8,034 nt of DNA from Acidobacteriota bacterium. Its GTDB lineage: Bacteria > Acidobacteriota > UBA890. The position numbers and the translations under genes were made by a program. Below, in pieces: positions 1 through 6,923 of this stretch. The notes under the pieces are model-generated. The model had not been told where the DNA came from. It worked only from the letters and a program-made list of their open reading frames with translations, and made no database searches. The stretch lies in contig JAUWTE010000123.1 of NCBI GenBank assembly GCA_030609765.1, forward strand, positions 1-8,034. Reading direction: 5' to 3'. Numbering within the stretch: position 1 is the first letter of the stretch; every line of letters starts with the position of its first letter.

Positions 1-443
1 CGCTGGGCAACGTCTCCATCTACCGTGCCGTCGCCTGCCACCTGCATGCTCTTGCCACCATCGAGCCGAAATGCTTGATTGCTGGAGGCGAGCGGGCGTC
101 CGTTGATATCCAGGAGCTGCGTGACCACCGTTACCTCGAAGGTACTTTGCGAGGGATTGTCGACGGTGCATCGCCAGGTGTAGGCGGAGGCCGTTGGCGA
201 GGCATGTAGCCAGGCGAAGTGAGGATCGAGGATCTGCAGTGGCCCGTCGATGGCACCGGGCGCCCGATCGGCGCTCGCCGTGGCCCCGATGCTCGGAGCC
301 GGCAGCGCGCCGGTCAGAGTTGTGGGTCCGACAGCTCGGGGAGGAGAGACGCAGGCGGTCGTGAAGAGCAGCGAAACGATAGATCCCAGCACGGCCAGGA
401 ACAGGAAGTGCGCAGTGTGAGTCGCACTCTTGCCCTTCGTCAT
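1..443 (-). CDS. Putative lipoprotein with FxLYD-like beta domain (partial, C-terminus beyond left edge)
   Basis: The reverse strand is open from an ATG at 443 to the window edge, giving 147 codons without a stop. The N-terminus reads as a lipoprotein signal: charged start (MTKGKSATHTAH), hydrophobic stretch at residues 13-27, then LFTTAC with Cys31 as the likely lipidated residue. The -3 Thr makes this a slightly weak lipobox. Residues 32-67 form a Pro/Ala/Thr-rich linker. From about 68 a beta-rich segment contains W-R-C-T-V-D-N-P-S, a run of alternating valines, L-L-D-I-N-G-R-P-L and a D-G-G-K turn, a pattern I associate with FxLYD-type extracytoplasmic domains. It should sit outside the cytoplasmic membrane; its role is unknown. 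There is no clear Shine-Dalgarno. An in-frame ATG at 464 is an alternative start, adding seven residues. It lies 104 bp downstream of the flavoenzyme gene on the same strand, with no visible terminator between them. The lipoprotein call is fairly firm; the domain call is tentative. Confidence 0.72.
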   Translation of the reverse strand, partial: MTKGKSATHTAHFLFLAVLGSIVSLLFTTACVSPPRAVGPTTLTGALPAPSIGATASADRAPGAIDGPLQILDPHFAWLHASPTASAYTWRCTVDNPSQSTFEVTVVTQLLDINGRPLASSNQAFRLDGGKSMQVAGDGTVDGDVAQ

Positions 444-547
444 GTAGAGGTTTGCAGATTGCATTGCGGCACCAGCCGTTGAGTGATCCAGAGTCCAGTT
501 TGGTGCGCTGTCAGTGTAACCCGACGAATTCTCGGATCCACTCTCGT

Positions 548-2068
548 CTACTTCGAGGCCCGACGGGAGGCCCACCATCTGAGGAACTTGCCGGCGAAAC
601 CGACCTCGTCGCCGAGGTACTTCTCGCGCATATAGGCGTCGGCTGCACGGCGGTCGACTTGAGACAGGGTGGGGTAGATATGCATCGTGTCCGCGAGGTC
701 GGCCAGGCTCAACCCGTGCTTCATGGCGATCACGAACTCGTGGATGAGCTCGCCGGCTGATGCTCCCAGAATGTGAGCTCCGAGAATCTTGCCCTTGGCG
801 CCGGCTACTACCTTCACCGAGCCGTCCATCTCGCCGTCACAGACGGCACGATCGAGGTCGGCGAACGGAAAGCGATAGACACGTACAGTGCTGCCGTGCT
901 TCTGACGCGCCTCCTCCTCGGTCATTCCGACGCGCGCTAGCTCCGGGTCGGTGAAGGTGCTCCACGGCACAATGCCGTAGTCCATCTTGCGGGACCCGGG
1001 GAACAGCACGTTGCCGACCACGACCTTGGCCTCGGCTTCGGCAATGTGCGTGAACAAATAGCCGCCGATGACGTCCCCGGCCGCATAGATGTTGGGGACC
1101 GTCGTGCGCAGCTTTTCATCGACGACGATCCCCTGTGCCGCAACCTGAATGCCGATGCCCTCGAGATTGAGACCTTCGACGTTCGGCCGGCGACCGGTGG
1201 CGACGATGATGGCGTCCACGGCAACCTCGTGCTCGCCGGCGGGTGAGATATCGTGTTCCTCGGGGTCGTGCAGATGGTCGGGTTCGGTCTGCAGGGTCAC
1301 AATGCTCGTGTTGCCCTCCGCACGCACCGTCATCGCTCGGGAGTTGATGCGCACGTCGATACCGTCGCGAATGAAGATATCCCGCAGGGCGCAGGCAAGC
1401 TCGTGATCGTCGCGGTGCAGAACGCAATGCAGCGTTTCGACCAGCGTCACCCTGCTGCCGAGCCGGTGGAAGGACTGTGCGAGCTCGCAGCCGATGGGTC
1501 CGGCGCCGATCACCATCAGGCGTTCGGGCAGATCCGTCTGCTCCCATACGGTCTCGTTCGTCCAGTACTCGGATTCCGCCAGCCCGGGAATGGGCGGAAG
1601 CGCCGGTCGTGACCCTGTCGCGATCATGAAGTGGCGACTCGTCAGGGTACGATCACCAACTCGAAGGGTGTGGGGATCGACGAACTCCGGAGCCTCGCCG
1701 ACAAACACATCGGCACCGAATTCGCGGAAGCGATCGGGGTTGTCGTGGTGCTCCTCGATATGGTCGATGGCGGCCCGCACTCGCCCCATGACTTCGCCCA
1801 GGTCGGCCTTCCAAGCACCCTCGGGACGCGAGGAGCTGTGCAGCTCGGGGAGCCCCCATTTCGGGGCACTGCGCCCGTGATAAGCGACCTTGGCCGCCTT
1901 GATGAATGCTTTGCTCGGCACACAACCGTAGTTGAGGCAATCACCACCCAATCGCGGCGCCTTCTCTACCAGGGCCACCCTTGCCCCGAACAGGGCGGGC
2001 CCGGCGGTTGCTACCAGGCCTGCTGAGCCGCCCCCGATCACGACGAGGTCATATTCTTCACGTGCCAT
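548..2068 (-). CDS. Dihydrolipoamide dehydrogenase / mercuric reductase-like FAD-dependent disulfide oxidoreductase
   Basis: This is a complete 506-residue class I pyridine nucleotide-disulfide oxidoreductase, expected to be a cytoplasmic FAD homodimer that moves electrons between NAD(P)H and a disulfide or other acceptor. In order: FAD dinucleotide fold I-G-G-G-S-A-G (11-17); redox-active pair C44/C49 in CLNYGCVPSK; ATGSRP (150-155); NAD(P) fold GAGPIGCE (188-195) followed by Glu211 at the end of the second strand, which favours NADH; ATGRRPN (290-296); second FAD motif AAGD (329-332); C-terminal dimerisation domain from about 365. The end, H-I-Y-P-T-L-S-Q (463-470), has Tyr465 and Gln470 where true lipoamide dehydrogenases have the catalytic His and Glu, so lipoamide oxidation is doubtful. 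The N-terminal heavy-metal domain and C-terminal Cys pair of MerA are also absent, so mercury reduction is not implied. A His/acid-rich insert lies at about 262-281. The start is supported by AGGAG seven bases upstream. The gene is divergent from dnaE. Superfamily membership is certain; the substrate is not. Confidence 0.93.
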   Translation of the reverse strand: MAREEYDLVVIGGGSAGLVATAGPALFGARVALVEKAPRLGGDCLNYGCVPSKAFIKAAKVAYHGRSAPKWGLPELHSSSRPEGAWKADLGEVMGRVRAAIDHIEEHHDNPDRFREFGADVFVGEAPEFVDPHTLRVGDRTLTSRHFMIATGSRPALPPIPGLAESEYWTNETVWEQTDLPERLMVIGAGPIGCELAQSFHRLGSRVTLVETLHCVLHRDDHELACALRDIFIRDGIDVRINSRAMTVRAEGNTSIVTLQTEPDHLHDPEEHDISPAGEHEVAVDAIIVATGRRPNVEGLNLEGIGIQVAAQGIVVDEKLRTTVPNIYAAGDVIGGYLFTHIAEAEAKVVVGNVLFPGSRKMDYGIVPWSTFTDPELARVGMTEEEARQKHGSTVRVYRFPFADLDRAVCDGEMDGSVKVVAGAKGKILGAHILGASAGELIHEFVIAMKHGLSLADLADTMHIYPTLSQVDRRAADAYMREKYLGDEVGFAGKFLRWWASRRASK

Positions 2069-2075
2069 TTCAGTG

Positions 2076-2080
2076 CTCCT
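2076..2080 (-). promoter_or_regulatory. Shine-Dalgarno site of the flavoenzyme gene
   Basis: On the minus strand AGGAG precedes the ATG at 2068 by seven bases. This fixes the start of the flavoenzyme, and it is the only strong ribosome-binding site visible in the window. I found no convincing -10/-35 pair for this gene between 2081 and 2206. Confidence 0.75.
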
Positions 2081-2168
2081 GATGTGTGATTAACCGTACC
2101 ACCTGGCAGTTTGCATGGGCCCGGCACGAAGTTTCTGATCGCGAGCCACCCTTTCGGTGTGTTTGCAG

Positions 2169-2197
2169 TTGGCCCCCACGAGGGCGAGCGCTATATT
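2169..2197 (+). promoter_or_regulatory. Candidate sigma-70-type promoter for dnaE
   Basis: TTGGCC (2169-2174) and TATATT (2192-2197) are separated by 17 bases. They match the -35 consensus at 4 of 6 positions and the -10 consensus at 5 of 6. Transcription would begin at about 2203-2205, only two to four bases before the dnaE ATG at 2207. No Shine-Dalgarno lies in front of that ATG, which fits a nearly leaderless message. The hexamers are common enough that this could be chance, and the true promoter could lie elsewhere in 2069-2206. Confidence 0.4.
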
Positions 2198-2206
2198 CCT
2201 TGAACC

Positions 2207-5200
2207 ATGAGCTCAGCGACCCACTCCAACTTCGTACATCTCCATAACCACTCCAACTTCTCGCTTCTTGATGGTGCCACGAGAATCGAGGGGATGATCT
2301 CTCGCTGCTTGGAGATGAAGATGCGGGCGGTCGCCATTACCGACCACGGCAACATGTTCGGTGCGGTGCAGTTTTACCGTGCGGCTCGAAAGGCGGGGTT
2401 GAAGCCGATCATCGGGATGGAGGCCTACGTAGCTCCTCGATCCCGCTTCGACCGTGGTGGTGCCGGCGCCGGCCTCGACCGTAGCTATCATCAACTTCTG
2501 CTGGTGAAGGACCAAGCTGGCTATCGCAACCTCATGAAGCTGTCGAGCATCGGGTACCTCGAGGGCTTCTACTACAAGCCTCGCGTCGACAAGGAGATGC
2601 TAGCGGCGCACTCAGAGGGACTGATCGCTACTACTTCCTGCCTCTCCGCAGAAATCCCGATCTTGCTGTTGCGAGGCGATATGGACCGCGCTCGTGCCGC
2701 CCTCGCGGAGATGGTGGATATCTTCGGCAAGGACAACGTTTTCGTCGAGCTTCAGGACCAAGGGCTACCCGAGCAGCGTCGGATCAACCCGGATTTGGTG
2801 CGGTTGGCCATCGAGACTGACCTTCCATTGGTCGCGACAAATGACTGTCACTACTTGCGCAAGGAAGACGCCAACGCGCACGACGTCCTGCTTTGCATCC
2901 AGACCGGCAAGGCGATCTCCGACCCGAATCGCCTGAAGTTTCCTAATGATGAGTTTTACCTCAAATCACCGGAAGAGATGAGTGAGATCTTCTCCGAGGT
3001 GCCGCGAGCCATTCTCAATACCGAGGACATCGCCGACCGCTGCAACTTGTCGCTGAACTTCGATGAATCGCACCTGCCGCACTTTCCTGTGCCCGAGGGG
3101 CGTACGCTCCACGACTACTTCGAAAGTGTCGTTCGTGATGGCTTCGACGATCGCATGCGCGGGCTGGGTGGCGGCAATGGCGGAGGCGGGAATTGGAGCG
3201 CAAAACAAGACCTGCAGGCGTACGAGAACCGGCTGGCACACGAGCTGTCGACGATCGTCTCCATGGGGTTTGCTGGCTACTTCCTCATTGTCTGGGACTT
3301 CATTCGCTATGCAAAAGAGCAAGGTATTCCGGTGGGACCAGGTCGTGGTAGCGCCGCCGGCAGCCTGGTGGCGTACGCGCTGGGAATCACCGACGTGGAT
3401 CCACTCGAGTACCGTTTGGTCTTCGAAAGATTCCTCAACCCAGAACGCATCAGCCTTCCTGACATCGACATCGATTTCTGCATGCGTCGCCGTGGTGAGG
3501 TGATCGAGTACGTCGCCAACAAGTACGGGCATGAGAAGGTGGCACACATCATCACCTTCGGGACGATGGCTGCGAAGGCCGCGATTCGCGACGTCGGTCG
3601 CGCTCTGGATATGCCCTACGGTGACGTCGACCGCGTGGCCCGGATGATCCCCGGTGACCTCGACGCCACAATCGATAGTTCCGTACGTTCGGTGCCGGCG
3701 CTCCAAGAGGCGATCAAGAAGGACGAACAGGTAGCCGACCTAGTCGATTTGGCGCGGCAACTCGAAGGGCAGGTACGGCACGCCTCCACACATGCTGCCG
3801 GAGTGGTGATCGCCGACGAGCCGCTCACAGAATACGTGCCGCTGTATCGACCTGCGTCGGGGTCGAGCTCCGGCGACGATCATGCGGTGGCGACTCAGTA
3901 TCCGATGAATGACGTCGAGGCGATCGGGCTGCTGAAGATGGATTTTCTCGGCCTGCGGACGCTGACTCTGGTGCACGATTGCCTCGAATCGATATCCCAA
4001 ATAGAGGGAAAGAAGTTTGCTGCGGCAGACATTCCGCTGGATGACGAGCACACCTTCGATCTGTTCTCTCAGGGCTCGACCTCGGGCATCTTCCAGTTCG
4101 AGTCATCGGGCATGCGTGACGCGCTGCGCAAGCTACATCCCACGCACATCGAGGACCTGATAGCAATGAACGCGCTCTACCGCCCCGGCCCCTTGGGCTC
4201 GGGCATGGTCGACGAGTTCATACGCAGGAAGCAGGACCCCTCCAAGGTCGAGTACCTGTTACCCGAGCTCGAGGAAATCCAGCGCGAGACCTACGGAGTC
4301 ATTGTTTACCAGGAACAGGTCATGCAGATCGCCTCCCAGCTCGCAGGCTTCACTCTGGGAGAAGCAGATGTCCTGCGGAAGGCGATGGGCAAGAAGAAGC
4401 CGGAAGTCATGGCTTCGATGGAGCAGAAATTCATCGATGGCTGTAAGGCTCACAATGTCTCTCCCAAGCTGGGGAAAAAGGTTTGGGATCAGGTCGTCGA
4501 GTTCGCCGGGTATGGCTTCAACAAGGCGCACTCGGCCGCCTATGCATTGCTCGCCTACCAGACAGGATTCTTGAAGGCGAACTACCCGGTCCACTTCATG
4601 GCGGCCCTGTTGAGCTCGGAGCGCGACAACACCGACAAGGTTGTGCGCTACATATCCGAATGCCGCGACATGGAAATCCCGGTGTTGCCTCCCGACGTGA
4701 ATGAGAGCGATGTGTCGTTCACTGCCGTGGGGAACTCGATTCGCTTCGGCCTGGCCGCGATCAAGGGGGTAGGGGAGACGGCGGTCTTGGCCATTCTGGA
4801 GGCGCGGGATCGGGAAGGGGCCTTCCAGAGCCTCATCCAGTTCTGCGAAGAGGTCGATCTGTCCCGCGGGATCAACAAACGAACGGTCGAGAGTCTGATC
4901 AAGGCGGGAGCTCTCGACTCGATTGCCAACGGTGACGCGGGAAGCTGTGGGGCCGGATTGTTGCGTGCCGCTCTGGTCGCGCGGCTCGACCGGTCCCTGG
5001 AGAGTGGCCAGCGGCGCAGGCGTGACCGCGAAATGGGACAGGAGAGCCTGTTCGCAGGTATCTCAGAGCCCGGAGGTGGGCAGGCAGTGGATATCCTCGG
5101 CGACCTGGAGGTGGAATGCGAGCCCTGGACCGAGCGCCAAGTCTTGTCCGGCGAGAAGGAGTCACTCGGCTTCTACATCACGGGGCATCCCCTGCAGAGG

Positions 5201-5785
5201 TATTCCACGGAGCTCGCCGAGTACGCGAGCACGACGACGGCCGATCTGGCACACCTGGGCTCGAAGAAAGAGGTCACGCTCGGGGCTATCATCATAAGTA
5301 TCCGCGACCTGAAGACTCGCAAGGGAGACCGCATGGCAGTGCTTCAGGTCGAGGACCTAGAGGGCTTTGCCGAGGTTGTGGTTTTCCCTGATGCTTACCG
5401 GGCTTGTTTCAGCCTATTGCGGGAAGACGAGGCGGTGCTGGTCAGCGGTCGGTCAGAGCCCAACGAAGACAGCGCCCGCATGATTGCCTCGGAGATCGTG
5501 CCCCTGAAGAAGTTCTTCGATCAGAAGGAAACCGAGGCGACGCGGACAGTGGATATTTCCCTGGTCCTGACGGGCCTGCCGGTGGAGACTCCCGCGCAGC
5601 TCCGCGAGGTCCTGGAGCGGCACCGTGGCGAGGTGCCCGTTTCCCTGCGGTTGCAGCGGCATGGCCCTGAAGGGTTCCGCGCCCGGCTGATGCCGAACCG
5701 CTTCCTGTGGGTGCAGCCCACTCGTGCCCTGGTAGCAGACCTCGAGGCCCTACTGGGGGAGGGCAACGTCAAGCTGAGGCGCTAG
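2207..5785 (+). CDS. dnaE: DNA polymerase III alpha subunit (replicative polymerase)
   Basis: Complete, 1192 residues, close to E. coli DnaE (1160) and collinear with it to the C-terminus. It is the polymerising subunit of the chromosomal replicase. Domains: PHP at about 8-290, with all nine usual metal ligands visible (H11, H13, D22, H47, E72, H95, C145, D213, H215), several of which E. coli has lost; a Gly-rich insert (320-329); palm with VGPGRGSAAGS (376-386) and catalytic P-D-I-D-I-D-F (418-424, D419 and D421), third Asp D579 in KMDFLGLRTLT; fingers with YQEQVMQIA (701-709), KAMGKKKPE (725-733) and FAGYGFNKAHS (766-776); helix-hairpin-helix at about 847-866; likely beta-clamp-binding QESLF (945-949); OB fold at about 1023-1085; C-terminal tau-binding-type domain to 1192. 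The ATG at 2207 places the first PHP motif at residue 10, as in homologues, but has no Shine-Dalgarno. The gene is divergent from the flavoenzyme, and its last 17 bp overlap the convergent membrane-protein gene. No intein or frameshift. Confidence 0.99.
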   Translation: MSSATHSNFVHLHNHSNFSLLDGATRIEGMISRCLEMKMRAVAITDHGNMFGAVQFYRAARKAGLKPIIGMEAYVAPRSRFDRGGAGAGLDRSYHQLLLVKDQAGYRNLMKLSSIGYLEGFYYKPRVDKEMLAAHSEGLIATTSCLSAEIPILLLRGDMDRARAALAEMVDIFGKDNVFVELQDQGLPEQRRINPDLVRLAIETDLPLVATNDCHYLRKEDANAHDVLLCIQTGKAISDPNRLKFPNDEFYLKSPEEMSEIFSEVPRAILNTEDIADRCNLSLNFDESHLPHFPVPEGRTLHDYFESVVRDGFDDRMRGLGGGNGGGGNWSAKQDLQAYENRLAHELSTIVSMGFAGYFLIVWDFIRYAKEQGIPVGPGRGSAAGSLVAYALGITDVDPLEYRLVFERFLNPERISLPDIDIDFCMRRRGEVIEYVANKYGHEKVAHIITFGTMAAKAAIRDVGRALDMPYGDVDRVARMIPGDLDATIDSSVRSVPALQEAIKKDEQVADLVDLARQLEGQVRHASTHAAGVVIADEPLTEYVPLYRPASGSSSGDDHAVATQYPMNDVEAIGLLKMDFLGLRTLTLVHDCLESISQIEGKKFAAADIPLDDEHTFDLFSQGSTSGIFQFESSGMRDALRKLHPTHIEDLIAMNALYRPGPLGSGMVDEFIRRKQDPSKVEYLLPELEEIQRETYGVIVYQEQVMQIASQLAGFTLGEADVLRKAMGKKKPEVMASMEQKFIDGCKAHNVSPKLGKKVWDQVVEFAGYGFNKAHSAAYALLAYQTGFLKANYPVHFMAALLSSERDNTDKVVRYISECRDMEIPVLPPDVNESDVSFTAVGNSIRFGLAAIKGVGETAVLAILEARDREGAFQSLIQFCEEVDLSRGINKRTVESLIKAGALDSIANGDAGSCGAGLLRAALVARLDRSLESGQRRRRDREMGQESLFAGISEPGGGQAVDILGDLEVECEPWTERQVLSGEKESLGFYITGHPLQRYSTELAEYASTTTADLAHLGSKKEVTLGAIIISIRDLKTRKGDRMAVLQVEDLEGFAEVVVFPDAYRACFSLLREDEAVLVSGRSEPNEDSARMIASEIVPLKKFFDQKETEATRTVDISLVLTGLPVETPAQLREVLERHRGEVPVSLRLQRHGPEGFRARLMPNRFLWVQPTRALVADLEALLGEGNVKLRR
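2221..2260 (+). repeat. 13-bp in-frame direct repeat at the dnaE 5' end
   Basis: CCACTCCAACTTC occurs at 2221-2233 and again at 2248-2260, exactly nine codons apart, so both copies encode His-Ser-Asn-Phe. The second copy is part of the conserved PHP motif (H-N-H-S-N-F-S-L-L-D-G). The first lies in the variable leader before that motif. It may be a small local duplication or coincidence; no function is implied. Confidence 0.5.
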
Positions 5786-6836
5786 CTGAGCCCGGACCCT
5801 GGGCTATCGGCTCTCCTGCTGCGGATGTGGATGTGTTCGTGCCTTCAGCGCCCCCGTCGACCTCCGACCGAGTCCGCACCGCGCCGACCGTAAGGCTCAG
5901 CAGCCCGATCGCTACCCAGATCAAGTCGACGAGGCGCCGTACCAGGCCGACCGCGAGGCCGGCGGCGGTGCCCATGTTCAGGATCCCCGAGGATGCCGTG
6001 ACGCCCGCCTCGAAGACTCCCAATCGTGCCGGGATGAAAGCACCCATGACATTGCCGAGCTTCGCTCCAACCTCGAACAGAAGGCCGACGACGAACAACT
6101 GGCTGATTCCCAGGAGAGCGAGAATCGACCATGTGGCCATGGTCAGTGCGACATGACCCAGGGAGTGGAGCAGGATCATTCGAGCCAAATGGATACCACG
6201 CAACCGAACCAGCGCCGCCCTCACCCGACGAAAAGAATCGCGCACGGCAGCGCGCCAGCCAGGCGGTACCGGATGATTGAGGAGAACGTTGTAGTCCTCC
6301 AAGTGGTTGCGGCGCTGTTCGCTCCAGACGGTAGCCATGGTCCAGCCGACCACTGCCAGTGCCACCAGACCACCACCGACCGCCGCCGTCCAGTCGGGCA
6401 ATTCGAGCGCGTACTGGCACACCAACAACGCGACGCCGGCGTAAAGAACACCCGCGATCGCGGATGCGAGCGCGTCAACGATCACCGAGGCGGCGCCGCG
6501 CCGCATCGGCACGCCCTCGCGTATCAACCACACCTTGCTGGTCTGGGACCCGAGTGCTCCGGTGAGTGACAGGTAGCCCAAGCACTCAGCGCCCAGGCGT
6601 GCTCGCAGGAGGGTCAGATAGGGGACGGGGTGTCCTGTCGCCTTGACCGCGGCGTACCAGGACAGGCTGCGGAGCGCGTGCTGCAGGCCGACAAAGACGA
6701 TGGGTACCACGATCCACGGACCGAGGTTTCGCAGATACAGCCGCACGCTACCCGCGCCCGCGCTACGCAACAAATAGAGCAGGACAGCGACACCTACAAA
6801 GAGATAGATCGCGCGCTTGAGTACGGGCCATTTCAT
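5769..6836 (-). CDS. UPF0104 / lysylphosphatidylglycerol synthase-type transmembrane protein (flippase-like)
   Basis: This 355-residue integral membrane protein has about seven or eight hydrophobic segments, roughly at 9-26, 40-58, 118-141, 151-171, 217-243, 245-265, 278-298 and 303-321. Family signs are the first-half block L-L-R-A-R-L-G-A-E-C-L-G-Y (76-88) with S-Q-T-S-K-V (97-102), and the second-half motif P-A-R-L-G-V-F-E-A-G (269-278), equivalent to the P-x-x-G-x-x-E signature of the TIGR00374 / MprF N-terminal flippase-like domain. Relatives act in lipid translocation (MprF) or are linked to hopanoid and glycolipid export. No soluble synthase domain is attached, so a transferase role is not expected. 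The tail (322-355) is hydrophilic and Ser/Ala/Gly-rich. The ATG at 6836 gives a Lys/Arg-rich N-terminus before the first membrane helix but has no obvious ribosome-binding site. It lies 87 bp downstream of the M1-like peptidase gene, with no terminator seen. Its stop codon lies inside the dnaE coding end. Family is fairly sure; cargo unknown. Confidence 0.85.
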   Translation of the reverse strand: MKWPVLKRAIYLFVGVAVLLYLLRSAGAGSVRLYLRNLGPWIVVPIVFVGLQHALRSLSWYAAVKATGHPVPYLTLLRARLGAECLGYLSLTGALGSQTSKVWLIREGVPMRRGAASVIVDALASAIAGVLYAGVALLVCQYALELPDWTAAVGGGLVALAVVGWTMATVWSEQRRNHLEDYNVLLNHPVPPGWRAAVRDSFRRVRAALVRLRGIHLARMILLHSLGHVALTMATWSILALLGISQLFVVGLLFEVGAKLGNVMGAFIPARLGVFEAGVTASSGILNMGTAAGLAVGLVRRLVDLIWVAIGLLSLTVGAVRTRSEVDGGAEGTNTSTSAAGEPIAQGPGSASASA

Positions 6837-6923
6837 TTGAGCAGTATGCCAGATGAAGGATCCCGACCCACCACACCTTCACCACGGCCTTCTCGTATCA
6901 CGCTTTCGGGTTGATTCGCGTGT

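Noticed and set aside
521..535. Imperfect palindrome CCGA-c-GAATTC-TCGG between the flavoenzyme and the lipoprotein, considered as a terminator or operator.
   Set aside because: The arms are only four bases, the centre is asymmetric and no T-run follows on either strand.
219..760. Short plus-strand open frames at 219-482 and 452-760.
   Set aside because: The first is antisense to the lipoprotein, which has a clear signal peptide. The second mostly lies antisense to the conserved C-terminus of the flavoenzyme. Neither has a Shine-Dalgarno or a protein-like composition.
937..1947. Several long open frames on both strands inside the flavoenzyme gene (for example 1116-1547 minus, 1494-1880 plus, 1631-2026 plus).
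   Set aside because: They are overlapping-frame shadows typical of GC-rich coding DNA. Their translations are Arg/Ser/Pro-rich without recognisable motifs, while the main frame has all superfamily motifs.
548..2068. Naming the flavoenzyme lpdA or merA.
   Set aside because: The His/Glu dyad of lipoamide dehydrogenase is replaced, and the N-terminal metal domain and C-terminal Cys pair of MerA are absent. No supporting neighbours are present.
2966..3706. A 246-codon minus-strand open frame inside dnaE.
   Set aside because: It is antisense to conserved polymerase motifs, shows no domain pattern, and its length is explained by the codon bias of dnaE.
6898..6922. Short inverted repeat (CACGC / GCGTG) downstream of the peptidase gene, considered as a terminator.
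   Set aside because: A five-base stem with a loop of about 14 bases and no T-tract is too weak to call.
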